A stretch of DNA of 64,000 nt from Dysidea avara. Lineage: Eukaryota; Porifera; Demospongiae; Dictyoceratida; Dysideidae. This document shows, piece after piece, positions 1 through 14,499 of the stretch. The DNA is taken from NCBI RefSeq assembly GCF_963678975.1, contig NC_089275.1, positions 36,742,819 through 36,806,818 of the forward strand. Direction: 5' to 3'. Under the pieces are notes generated by a model. That model was not told the origin of the DNA and made no database searches. It was given only the letters and a program-made list of their open reading frames with translations. The position numbers and the translations under genes are program-made. Numbering within the stretch: position 1 is the first letter of the stretch; each line of letters opens with the position of its first letter.

Positions 1-1235
1 TGTAGAGAGTTCAGCTGCAAAGAAACCATCATGTAGAGAGTTCAGCTACAAACAAAACTCCCTGTAGAGAGATCAGCTAGAAGAAATTACCTTGTAAAGA
101 GTTCAGCTACAAAGAAACCACCATGTAGAGAGTTCAGCTGCAAAGACATCACCTATAGAGAGTTTGGCTACAAACAAATCTCCCTGTAGAGAAATCAGCT
201 AGAATATCAGCTAAAAGAAGTTACCTTGTGGAGAGTTCAGCTATAAAGAAACCATCATGTAGAGAGTTCAGCTGCAAACAAATCACCTGTAGAGAGTTCA
301 GCTACAAACAAATTTCCCTGTAGAGAGATCAGCTAGAAGAAGTTTCCTTGTAGAGAGTTCAGCTACAAACAAATCACCTAGTAGAAAGATCAGCTAGAAG
401 AAGTTACCTTGTAGAGAGTTCAGCTACAAAGAAACCATCATGTAGAGAGTTCAGCTGCAAACAAATCACCTGTAGAGAGTTCAGCTACAAACAAAACTCC
501 CTGTAGAGAGATCAGCTAGAAGAAATTACCTTGTGGAGAGTTCAGCTACAAAGAAACCACCATGTAGAGAATTCAGCTGCAAAGAAATCCCCTGTAGAGA
601 GTTTTGCTACAAACAAATCTCTCTGTAGAGAGATCAGCTAGAAGAAGTTTTCTTGTAGAGAGTTCAGCTACAAACAAATCACCCTGTAGAAAGATCAGCT
701 AGAAGAAGTTACCTTGTGGAGAGTTCAGCTACAAAGAAACCATCATGTAGAGAGTTCAGCTGCAAACAAATCACCTGTAGAGAGTTCAGCTACAAACAAA
801 TCTCCCTGTAGAGAGATCAGCTAGAAGAAATTACCTTGTAGAGAGTTCAGTTACAAAGAAACCACCATGTAGAGAGTTCAGCTTCAAAGAAATCACCCTG
901 TAGAAAATTCAGCCACAAACAAATTGCCCTGCAGAAAGACCAGTTAGAAGAAGTTACCTTGTAGAGAGTTCAGCTACAAAGAAACCATTCTGTAAAGAGC
1001 TCAGCTGCAAACAAATCACCTGCACAGAATTCAGCTACAAACAAATCACCCTGTAGAGAGATCATCTAGAAGAAGTTACCTTGTAGATAGTTCATCTACA
1101 AACAAATCACCCTATAGAGAGATCAGCTAGAAAAAGTTACCTTGTAGATTATTCAGCTGCAAACAATTCACCCTGTAGAGAGAGCAGCAAGAAGAAGTCA
1201 CCTTGTAGAGTGTTCAGTTACAAAGAAACCACCAT
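1..1235 (+). repeat. 30-31 bp minisatellite with higher-order repeat
   Basis: Head-to-tail units of 30-31 bp beginning TGTAGAGAGTTCAGCTACAA. Four recognisable monomer types recur in order: one ending in an AGAAACCATCA-like tail, one in CAAATCACC, one in CAAATCTCCC, and one reading GAGATCAGCTAGAAGAAG. This gives a higher-order period of about 122-124 bp. The array runs off the left edge of the window and degenerates after about 1,140. The same family occurs in reverse orientation at 22.1-24.4 kb. Confidence 0.95.
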
Positions 1236-1412
1236 GGAGAGTTCTGTAATAAATACATGTATTATATGTACATTTACTGATAAAATCAGAAATATTTAAA
1301 GTACATCTGCTTCATCTTTTCTTCTTCCTGTGGTAAAGAAAAAAAGACAGGTTAAATAAGTCCCAAAGCCGCTATGGCCGGCTTTGGGGTATAGAAATAC
1401 AAAAAGAAATGA
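1236..1412. other. spacer linking minisatellite to hairpin
   Basis: A non-coding linker between the minisatellite and the hairpin element. It contains TCTTCTTCCTGTGGTAAA and CCAAAGCCGCTATGGCCGGC. The reverse complement of the same linker lies at 21,904-22,110, so satellite, linker and hairpin behave as one composite repeat. Confidence 0.7.
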
Positions 1413-1743
1413 AATCTAATCCAAAACAGCCAAGCTGTAAAAAAACAGTGCGGCCCTCAAAAAGGCTATGGTGAAAAAAGATGTGAAATCCAAGGTGGCG
1501 GCCAAGAAATGGCTGTGATGGTAGATTAATGGTAAAAATTTTAATAACGGCAATTTAGGTGAATTTTTTGCCAAGACCAAGCGGCACAAAAATTCACCTG
1601 AATTGTCGTTATTAAAATGTTTACCATTAATCTACCATCACAGCCATTTCTTGGCCGCCACCTTGGATTTCACATCTTTTTTCACCATAGCCTTTTTGAG
1701 GGCCGCACTGTTTTTTTACAGCTTGGCTGTTTTGGATTAGATT
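1413..1743. mobile_element. Palindromic MITE, composite family copy 1
   Basis: Near-perfect inverted repeat with arms of about 150 bp. The left end is AATCTAATCCAAAACAGCC and the right end is its complement. The arms contain GGTGGCGGCCAAGAAATGG and its reverse complement around a short centre near 1,575-1,590. There is no coding capacity. A second copy at 21,569-21,903 shares the arms but has a different central loop. The class, a foldback or non-autonomous DNA element, is inferred from structure. Confidence 0.85.
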
Positions 1744-1874
1744 GAACTATCTCAAACTCTCTCCACCAGTGTAGGAGTGCAACAGCTCACCTTATTGAAC
1801 TGCACAGACATTATTAAAGGAAACAAGTGGCTCATCCACCTGGTGCTAAAGACTTGTGGTCCCATACTAGACTA

Positions 1875-2152
1875 TACACAGTAAAAACAAACTAGTGAAT
1901 GTCACTACTAAATGTAGTGAACGTCACTACTAATGTCTGCCACAATACTCACTATTTTTGTGTAGTGACGTTCACTACTAATTTTGTAGTGAACGTCACT
2001 ACATTGACCACCAAGTAGTGACGTTCACTGCAAAAAAAAGTAGTGACGTTCACTACAAAAAGTAGTGAACGTCACTTAAAAGTAGTGAACGTCACTACTT
2101 AAAAGTAGTGAGTATTGTGGCAGAGCAATTCAATACTAAATTTTTACAGTGT
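1875..2152. mobile_element. MITE built of GTAGTGAACGTCACTAC palindromes
   Basis: Terminal inverted repeats read TACACAGTAAAAAC on the left and TTTTTACAGTGTA on the right. The interior holds about ten copies of the near-palindrome GTAGTGAACGTCACTAC or its complement, plus CTGCCACAATACTCACTA and its inverse. A shorter relative lies at 5,707-5,905. Confidence 0.75.
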
Positions 2153-2362
2153 ACAAGTGTATGCATGTATGTCAGTACACGTTAAGTTGAATCCTCAAAA
2201 ATATTTTACTGTGAAAAATTGTTTCAAAATCTTTCTTGATAATACATTTACAACCAATTAAGGTCATCTCCATAAAACTGCCTATTCTTTCCCAAATGGA
2301 GCACATGTCTGTTCTTCACACATTCACTGTCATCTCTAACCATCCACCTGGTAGGAAATGAA

Positions 2363-2520
2363 AAAGAGGACCTCCTGGACCAAATGTTGACCCTGAAAGT
2401 GATAGAGGCTATAATGGAGACCCTAAAGCTAAGGGAGAATTAGGACATCCAGGTTCCTGGTCTTCGTGGCCCTCCTAGTGGTAAAGGAGAAAGAAGGCCT
2501 CTTGAACTGATCTCCCGTGC
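2363..2520 (+). pseudogene. Collagen Gly-X-Y exon relic
   Basis: One frame reads GPPGPN, then imperfect triplets including NGDPKAKGELGHPGS, and then hits a stop. A second frame carries GLRGPPSGKGERR immediately afterwards. A frameshift near 2,455 therefore interrupts a former collagen-like stretch. Gly-X-Y periodicity is poor (VDP, ESD and RGY lack the leading Gly), consistent with decay. No matching N-terminal membrane exon was found upstream. It may be a remnant of a third member of the collagen family present at 6.4-10.9 and 18.4-20.35 kb. Confidence 0.55.
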
Positions 2521-2529
2521 TTCCTTCCC

Positions 2530-3050
2530 TTGTCCAGAATGTCAGGAGCTTGATTGATATTTATGCACATGTCAAATAATACATATAACATAAGGACTTA
2601 TCTTAATTTCCTGCATGTTAGTTAGCTACAGACACATGTTGGAACGGGCACTTATAATTGTATGGGAGAGTCAAAGTGACGGAGTGTACTGTATCTCCCT
2701 GTGGAAGTGAGGATGCTGTGGGGGAAAGCCCACTTTATGAAATGTACTGTATACAGTTGATCATATACATGATATTTTTAAATTGCTTAACAAGATCTTT
2801 GCTCTACATTATAATGTGGCATATTTCAGTGCACAGAGAGAACTTGCTTACTGGTTTGCAATTGAGGAACACACTACCCATTCAACTGGTAGAGTGTCAT
2901 TGAACAAACAAGTGGCTATTCTGTTAGAAGTACTCTAGTTTGCTATACTTGTTTGCAACTGCAGTCATGCTGGCAAAGTCATGCTGGCAAGCAGGGAGGC
3001 AGACAGAGATCAAGTTTTAGTGATTTTAAAAAGTATTACTGGCATGTGTA
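2530..3050. other. No gene seen
   Basis: AT-rich sequence with one short open frame at 2,658-2,903 that has no recognisable motif or splice context. Nothing else was recognised. Confidence 0.5.
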
Positions 3051-3056
3051 TTATTC

Positions 3057-3636
3057 TCATGTGGCCATGCAGACCGCTTTTTCTCGGCACAGTGTTTATC
3101 GATTAGAATTATATTAAGTGCCTGCTTGAAAAGGGGGTCTGGTCCAGAATCAATATGCCAACTTGTTTTCACACCCCAAGCTAGAGCTCGGGGTGTTTAA
3201 TCAACTATTGTCATAAAACGTATACTTCCTTTTAAATTTCAAGCCATGTACGCAGCGGAAATCCCATGAACAATTGCCGGTAGTGGTGATGAGAGACACT
3301 GAGGCTGTTTTTGTAGGATTGAAAAGGACACGGATCGATTCCTTGTGGAAATGAAAAGGCTAAAGATGAACTGAGCAAGGAATTCTTTTCAGCCTTAGAA
3401 AACCAACCTCAGTGTCTCTCATCACCACTACCGGCAATCGTTCATGGTATTTCCAGTGCATACGTGGCTTGAAATTTGAAAGGAAGTATAGAATTTATGA
3501 TTAAACACCCCGAGCTCTAGCTTGGGGTGTGAAAATGAGTTGGCGTATTGATTGTAGACCAGACCCTTTTTGATCAGGCACTTTTAATTCTAATTGATAA
3601 GCATTGTGCCGAGAAAAAGTGGTCTGGCCACATGAG
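3057..3636. mobile_element. Long foldback (palindromic) element
   Basis: Arms of about 200-250 bp. The left runs from CTCATGTGGCCATGCAGACC and the right ends GGTCTGGCCACATGAG. Both arms carry ACACCCCAAGCTAGAGCTCG, CACTACCGGCAAT and AAATTTCAAGCCA or its complement. The central loop lies at about 3,310-3,400. No ORF was recognised. A related end fragment appears near 58,600-58,625. Confidence 0.8.
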
Positions 3637-3714
3637 ACTACATGTGTGTATGGTCTTTTGTTTAGCTATAATCATTTGATCTTGACGTATAGACACCAAG
3701 ACAATTCCAATGAG

Positions 3715-3830
3715 GTACTTTATTATTATTAACACTTTACAGTAACCAGCACTGAAGGTCTACAGCAACATGTGCTGCAGCCTTAGGATTACCTAACCTA
3801 ATTTCAAGGACTTAGACTTAATGACTTATA
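3715..3830 (-). repeat. SINE 3' end, reverse orientation
   Basis: TTATTATTATTAACACTTTACAGTAACCAGCACTGAAGG and the following CAGCCTTAGGATTACC are the reverse complement of the 3' half and (AAT)n tail of the SINE at 11,655-11,875. The tRNA-like head is missing, so this is a 5'-truncated copy. Confidence 0.75.
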
Positions 3831-3839
3831 CTTATAACT

Positions 3840-5230
3840 GGAAAGGTGTAACAGAAAAGGGGTTAAATTATAAGCAACGTAAGATATTTCTAGGGTGGTT
3901 TTTGGAGGAGATACTTTTGGCAGGTGCCATTAATTGTTGGGGTGGTCCCTACTAAATAATACTACTGTACTGTACTGTTTGATACTGTCTCTGGTTAAAT
4001 GGTATTTTATATATATTTATTTTTGTCAGTAAATTGCTAGTTGTGTGTGTAGTCAAACACATGTACATGAGGTTTACGTAATTCATGTGCAATAACTATT
4101 ATTTAATTAGTTGATCATTGTCCCCCAATATGTTTTAAAACCTTTTCAGCATTAAATATTTTATCAATAGCTAGTTTCATGAGGTGTGCATGATTTAATC
4201 CCTTTGCCCCTATAAGGATGAATAAATATATACAGCCTTTGATACCTCAGTACACTGATACAATAACTGTGCACATCTACTGTGCACATCTACTGTATGT
4301 GCAAATACCCATCCCGCAGTACCCAGTATCAAATATAACTCTTAGCTTTCAATCTTCGAAGTGTAATAATAATATTATGTCATATCGAGTGTCAAGTGAT
4401 CAAGTGTCTTAGTATAGTATTTATCAGAACAATATAATAATTGTTAGTGGGAGTTACGCACACTAACACTGCTAGTGCAAGTACACTGTAACTCCTCTAA
4501 ACATTTGGTATGCATTATAATACTCAATAACAATATTGTTATGCACGTACATTATCTTTGATATGGCATTGAATATATAGCGTGCAAACTACAAACGGTA
4601 AGTAGAGCTGCTATCCCAACATGTATGAAACAACTAGTGCAGTTGGTCCTCTAACAAAAAGTCCTCTAACAAAAAAGAGGCTTAACTGCTTAATCACTAG
4701 CATATATAGGACATTAAAGAGAATTTCCAAGGTGTTTCCATTAAAATATGAAAGTATTTCATCACTTGCTTACTTTATTGCAGACCTCAGTGCCGACATG
4801 TTAATTCACTGATATCAAACAGCTGATCCCCTGCAGGGACCCAGAGGAATGACAAGGCCTTTATATACTCAATCAAGGATTATTCTCTTCTCAACAACTT
4901 TTCATGCAAACATTTGTAATTTAGTAAAAAAAATGCGACAGCTAGCAGTGACTTGATTGGTTTTTCGTTATAGCTGTAGATGTTGGATGATCTGGTTAAT
5001 GGACATCAATATTGCTGACAGGAAAACCAAAAATATGAATGACATTATTAATAGTATCGATATTGTAGAGCATAGCATTGGACATGGAGGATTTCAATAT
5101 AAACTAGGGAAGGACAGGACTCTATAGGTCATTAACAAATCTGGTTTTTTAAGCATCACGCAGATAACAAATTCACAGGCTATAAGCCTTCTCACAGGTC
5201 CCTATAGTGGGATAGCATTCACAGAATTAA
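3840..5230. other. AT-rich DNA without recognised genes
   Basis: Only short open frames without motifs, at 4,218-4,412 and 4,621-4,812. No splice-supported exon, RNA gene or clear repeat boundary was recognised. Confidence 0.5.
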
Positions 5231-5236
5231 ATGTAG

Positions 5237-5525
5237 CAGTGGCAGATTTAAGGGGGTTTCAAGGTTTCCATGGAAAAACCCTTTGAAAAATGAGTATGCA
5301 ACAGTTGAGTATTTTAATTAATTATTGTGACATACACCTATAATAAGCGATGTGCATGCTCAATGCTGTGCATTTATTTTACAGACTAAAATTGCTGCCA
5401 AATGCAGTCTCAGAGCATCTAAATTTCAAAAATTTCCTGGAGGTGGCATGCCCACAGACCACCCTAGCATGCTTCGCACACCCACCCATGTCAGTGTATA
5501 TGTCCACTTTCTTGATCTGCCACTG
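5237..5525. mobile_element. hAT-like MITE, CAGTGGCAGATT ends
   Basis: The left end CAGTGGCAGATTTAAGGG and the right end GATCTGCCACTG are inverted. They match the CAG(G/T)GGCGGATC-type termini of the other elements at 17.85, 19.2, 19.57, 30.67, 44.15 and 62.6 kb. Flanks AAATGTAG and TGTAGATA share only part of a target duplication. Two short overlapping frames inside are not considered genes. Confidence 0.55.
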
Positions 5526-5706
5526 TGTAGATACTGTAATTGTCAATTATGTACATGTCTGATAGTGACATGCCGGGACTGAGCAACTACAAAGGCAATC
5601 TAATAATGAAGGAGAATTGATTCCGATATAGAAGAGTTAGCCAATATGTATGTAGCTATATTGTTCAATGTACAAAACTCAATCAGTGATCATGAGTATA
5701 AAATTG

Positions 5707-5905
5707 TACACAGTATAAAAACAAACAAGTGAAGGTCACTGCTAAATTTTGTGAAAATCACTACTAATGTCTGCCACAATACTCACTATTATTTGTAGTG
5801 ACGTTTACTACTATGTAGTGGGGATCACTACAAGGTCACTACATAAAAATAGTGAGTAGCTATTGTAGCAGAAATTAAATTTCACTACTAATTTTTTACA
5901 GTGTA
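5707..5905. mobile_element. Short copy of the GTAGTGAACGTCACTAC MITE
   Basis: Begins TACACAGTATAAAAACAAAC and ends ATTTTTTACAGTGTA. It retains CTGCCACAATACTCACTA and a few degraded GTAGTG(A)CGTTCACTAC units. It is about 80 bp shorter than the copy at 1,875-2,152, mostly through fewer internal palindromes. Confidence 0.7.
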
Positions 5906-6159
5906 AGTCATATGTACAGCCTGTACGTAGATACATGTACTGTACCCATTTAGCTAAATCAGTAAACGATTGCTAAGTGCATCAATCAATTGCAATAGAT
6001 GAAGCTTGGACAGTGTGTTTGTTAAGCTGGTTCCGTAATTTGATTGTAAACAGAAAAAAAAAAGAATTTTTGTATGCATAGCTAGCTAATAAGCAGTCGG
6101 GTTGAAAGAGTGCACATTGACACCATAAGCTAGCTGCATACGTAGCTACAGCCTAGATA

Positions 6160-6215
6160 ATTCAGTGCTGGTCACTGTAAAGCATTAATACAATACAATA
6201 CAATACAATAATTCA
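6160..6215 (+). repeat. SINE tail fragment plus (AATAC)n
   Basis: TTCAGTGCTGGTCACTGTAAAG matches the 3' end of the SINE at 11.8 kb. It is followed by an (ATACA)n tract instead of (AAT)n. Confidence 0.6.
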
Positions 6216-6411
6216 TTACAGAAGCCATACCACTTGTTGTCAGCATGTGGTCATTTGTAGATACTGAAGGTGATACCAACAGGTTACGTATGGTTTCATA
6301 ATTACACCCTGAGGCAACGTCTGCTCAGTTGAACGTGTTGTCTTACCTACGTCAAAGGTTCCACTCGCCTGGCGTCAAGTTAGCAGCCCTATAGCTACGT
6401 GCGTAGCTAAA

Positions 6412-10921
<4,510 letters not shown>

Positions 10922-11640
10922 AATCCTTAACAACTGTTGTCTTGATTGTGTGTGAAAATGCTAAACCTTACAGTTAGTTATGCAGTATAATATAGGCTCT
11001 GAAGTAACACTATGAATTTTTCAATGTGACTATAATATTATGTACAGTTGCTACATTCTTTTTGATAGCACAGTAAATACTCCAGAATTTTGTGTGGGAG
11101 GATCACAGCAAAAATTGGTTCTATAAAAGCTGTACAGAATGCAACTGCATATTAGGTAGTTATAGAACACTTTGATCAGGAGCTCATAAGCGCACCTCAA
11201 TTCAAGCCTTTGAAGCTTATAAGCTCCTGCTTTGATAGACTGCAGTTCTATATCAGGTAGTTATAGAACTACCAAGCCTATCTGCAGGCCATTAGCCTGA
11301 TTTGAATCATTAATCACCCATTTTCACCAGTACAACCAAGAATTCACTATAATTATTATAAACTCTTGAAGAGTTCATAATTATTTATATCTCTTGGTAC
11401 AACCAAGCCAGTCTAGGCTAATAGCCCGTGCTACACTGGCTGACCAGTCAATCCAACCAGTAAGTCTAGAACCATTGAGTTTAATTTTTATAGACATACT
11501 TGAAGATTTCGGTGATGGTTGCTTGTGGTCAGCAGTAGTGGAAGTTCTTACTACGTTTTGCTCACATAAACAGACGAGTCCTAGGAATATCATGGAAATA
11601 TGTTGATTAAGTAATAAATACTTTAGGTTTAAGGAAGAAA
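10922..11640. other. Collagen A downstream region with small hairpins
   Basis: Two small imperfect palindromes are visible: about 11,155-11,255 (TATAGAACACTTTGATCAGG paired with CTGCTTTGATAGACTGCAG and flanks) and about 11,331-11,400 (GTACAACCAAGA paired with TCTTGGTAC). Short frames at 11,381-11,686 on both strands show no recognisable motif. Confidence 0.5.
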
Positions 11641-11654
11641 ATCCATCCCTCCTG

Positions 11655-11875
11655 GAGGAAGACTGAGTGTGGCCCCGACTAGACATTGGGTGACCTGCAG
11701 TTCGAATCCTGGGGTTGGAGGGATTTTTTCCCCTTACTTTGCTTATCAGTCACTAAGTCAAGTCATTAAGTCTAAGTCCTTGAAATTAGGTTAGGTAATC
11801 CTAAGGCTGCAGCACATGTTGCTGTCAGACCTTCAGTGCTGGTCACTGTAAAGTGTTAATAATAATAATAAGTAC
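11655..11875 (+). repeat. tRNA-derived SINE, full-length-like copy
   Basis: The head carries a plausible RNA polymerase III A box (TGGCCCCGACTAGAC, near 11,670-11,690) and a good B box (GTTCGAATCC, near 11,700-11,709). The body includes AAATTAGGTTAGGTAATCC and CAGTGCTGGTCACTGTAAAG, and the element ends in (AAT)n. Its 3' half also occurs at 3.72 and 6.16 kb. The body continues well beyond a tRNA length and no cloverleaf closes, so a functional tRNA gene is unlikely. Confidence 0.75.
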
Positions 11876-12180
11876 CACAATCAAAAACTTTTAGTAATTA
11901 TGAAGACAGACTAGACTCATCCAAGTTCACGAAAAAAAAATGCAGGTGCAACAGATGCACAAGGCCAATTCTACCAATGATAAGATAGCCTAAAATTTCT
12001 AAAAACTGAATGCTATATTTCATCTCAAGACCACTCTTTCAGTGCTATGTTTGACATAATTATAGCATGAGCCTTCTAGACAGTGCTTTAGCTGTAAAAG
12101 AGAACCATCAACTTGAGGTACACACAAGACGCATGAACAATTAGAAATTCATGGAATAGGATTAGGATTAAAGAATGATA

Positions 12181-12442
12181 GTATTTTAAAAACTTGTTAA
12201 TTTAAAACTGAAGTAGGGATCTGTGCAATAAAAAGTAGTGAAACAAGAAATGAATGATGGTATTACAGCATAGCTCGGTGGGAAAGTCCCTACTTTGGCA
12301 TTGAGCAAAATTATAGCTAATGTGCCAAAGTAGGGACTTTCCCATCAAGCTATGCTGTAATACTGTCATTTATATCTTGTTTCGCTACTTTTTATTGCAT
12401 AGGCCCCTACTTCATTTTTAAATTAACAATTTTTAAAAATAC
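12181..12442. mobile_element. Palindromic MITE with TA target duplication
   Basis: The termini are GTATTTTAAAAACTTGTTAA and its near complement, flanked on both sides by TA. Both arms contain GTGAAACAAGA, TATTACAGCATAGCT and AAAGTCCCTACTTTGGCA. The centre lies near 12,305-12,330. TA flanks and long arms suggest a Tc1/mariner-type non-autonomous element (inference). A related element is at 13,747-13,965. Confidence 0.75.
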
Positions 12443-13028
12443 TAGTTTGTTTAGTTTTCCAACTAGTTACAGTATAACTTGTGAGGTAGCTATTAAGTTC
12501 CTGTACAGCTTATCAAAGTACGTACTGTGCCAAAATTGGAAGCACATAGGCCTGTAGTAGCGTGCATAGCTTACCTTTGATCGTAGTAGCAGTGGCACTC
12601 AGATCTATGACCTGTCTCAGTATGATGGTCCGCGTTCTATTCACTCGGGCCGGAAGTTGTTTGAACGAACAGGCCCTTTCAGTTGTCTGGAGCTTAGTCT
12701 TGACTAATAGGACGAAGTAATACCGGCAATTTTCACTCTACACCGACTTGAGTAAGAGAGAGAAGACCATCATTATTATAATGAGACACAAACATTTACA
12801 ATTACATTAAGGAATCCTCGGTCACATGCTACCACCAGACAGGGTTGGTTAAAAACACCTGGGTGGGCATGGCAAGGGAGTACAAAACATAAAGTAAGTA
12901 TATATGCATGTACATTTAACTAACTAAAGAGTCAGTCTGGGGGGGCAGGAAACCACTCACGACAATCCCTAGCCATAAATATTCTTTGAGATGCTGTAAT
13001 GCACTTCTGTGTATCCAATTATGCACTC
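12443..13028. other. No gene seen
   Basis: Unique-looking AT-rich sequence. A GC-richer patch occurs at about 12,610-12,690, without a recognised exon. Confidence 0.45.
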
Positions 13029-13122
13029 GAACACACTGACTCAGCCACTCAGTGCCAGAAGGCGAGATCAGTGAGCTCGCTGATCTCGCCTTCTGGCACT
13101 GAGTGGCTGAGTCAGTGTGTTC
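13029..13122. repeat. Perfect 43-bp hairpin with 8-nt loop
   Basis: Arm 13,029-13,071 is exactly complementary to 13,080-13,122. The loop is TGAGCTCG. The arms start GAACACACTGACTCAGCC and are GC-richer than the surroundings. No family copy was seen elsewhere in the window. Confidence 0.9.
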
Positions 13123-13234
13123 AGAGGAACAAGCCGTCGAGTATCAGTCCGTCTATTAAGTAACAAAATCTCTTCATCGATTGCAGTCCATGCATTGGCA
13201 AAAGTTGAAATGACAACTCAGCAGCTTTAATGTT

Positions 13235-13510
13235 TCATGTGCAACATTTGAAATTATAAGCGCCCCGCTCTTTCAGCAGCAAAAGTGCTTTCTGAAATAA
13301 ATTTGTGGTGTCTACAGAAAAGTGTTGATATGGAAAATTAATGCCTCGGTATGGTTTTGATGCTTGAAGAAGAAGACAACCAACCTGATTGAAGATAAAA
13401 GGAAAGACAAGGCGCACTGGGCATACACTCGTTGGAACCCCAAAAGGCACATCCCACCGGTGAGTTTGTTCCCGGTTGTGGTGTAAAATGGTGACCGTGC
13501 ACTGCTCCAT
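13235..13510 (-). other. Unassigned 91-codon minus-strand frame
   Basis: An open frame starting MEQCTVTILHHNREQTHRWD and containing VPFGVPTSVCPVRLVFPF and SKPYRGINFPYQHFSVDTT. The composition looks more protein-like than neighbouring random frames (balanced hydrophobic blocks, few low-complexity runs), but no domain is recognised and no splice partners were found. It could be an exon relic of a repeat-encoded protein or a chance frame. Confidence 0.25.
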
Positions 13511-13746
13511 TGGGGCTCTATAGGCTTGCGACTGTGGTCAGTGAGTGAGTGAGACGAAATTTCAACTTTTGGGGATTTAAAAAAATTCTATATATATCCA
13601 GTCACTAGTAAGTGTTTTCTTGTTTTTAATGCTATATTTCATGCTAGATGGACTAATATTATTCTGTAAGGGTGATTTTTGTGGCATAAGATGTCTCTAG
13701 GATGTTTTTAAAGGTGGAATTTTAGGTGGCTTATGTCATTTTCGGG

Positions 13747-13965
13747 GATCCCTACTTAAACTGTTTGATAAAGTAGTGAAACAAGGGAACAGCAGAAAAA
13801 AATTAGGTTGTCTATACCTGTAGATATACTAATGGACATTTAACCCCTAATTCAGTATATAAACCATGATGGATCAAATATCCATTAGTATATCTGGCAA
13901 CCTCTTTTGTTTAACCACTTTTTGCTATTCCCTTGTTCTAATACTTTGATCCCTAATTCAACTTA
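13747..13965. mobile_element. Palindromic MITE, relative of 12.18 kb
   Basis: The arms pair AAAGTAGTGAAACAAGGGAA with TTCCCTTGTTCTAATACTTT. They also pair TATACTAATGGA with TCCATTAGTATA and AGGTTGTC with GCAACCT. Terminal TCCCTACTT and the GTGAAACAAG block are shared with the element at 12,181-12,442. Confidence 0.7.
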
Positions 13966-14197
13966 AAATTTCACTAATTCAACTTAGATTTTCAAATTTT
14001 TCCTTCTACTTGTTTTTTTAATACTTTTTAATAACATAATTACTGTATGACTAATAAACCCACACAAGGGAGGGTGCTAACAGAAAATATCATATGTACA
14101 TTAAAGCAATAATTCTATGTAGCTATGATTACTATAACCTGGTAAAACTGGTAAATTGTTTCACACACTAATCATTTGATGGGAAAAATGAGTATTT

Positions 14198-14449
14198 GTG
14201 ACCGAATTTTGGAAAATCACCCATATGGGCGCACGTGAAATAATTAGAATTTTCATGTTTGGTGGGTTGCTATTATGAGCAGAGGAGAGTTATAAAAATA
14301 TTTCTAAAATTTTCTAGTAATTTATAAGATATTGAGAATGGCTTAAAACCATCAGCAAGTACATTTGCACTATAAAGCTTGTTATTTGGTCATTAAATAT
14401 TTTAAGTGTCAAATACGCCCATATGGGTGATTTTCCAAAATTTGGTCAC
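14198..14449. mobile_element. GTGACC-type MITE, variant A
   Basis: Terminal inverted repeats of about 34 bp. The left starts GTGACCGAATTTTGGAAAAT and the right ends CCAAAATTTGGTCAC, both carrying CGCCCATATGGGTGATTTT. Length is 252 bp, matching the 249-bp family at 20.6, 26.8 and 54.2 kb, although the inner TIR sequence differs. Confidence 0.8.
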
Positions 14450-14499
14450 ATTTGTAACAATCAACCCTCTGTCTGGCTGGTGGTTGGCTGGGTGAACTT

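Noticed and set aside
1-1235. CRISPR-like spacing of 31-bp repeats
   Set aside because: Units are contiguous with no unique spacers, and the context is a eukaryotic minisatellite.
11660-11735. Candidate tRNA gene with B box GTTCGAATCC
   Set aside because: No cloverleaf closes, and the sequence continues into a body and (AAT)n tail shared with other loci, so it is a SINE.
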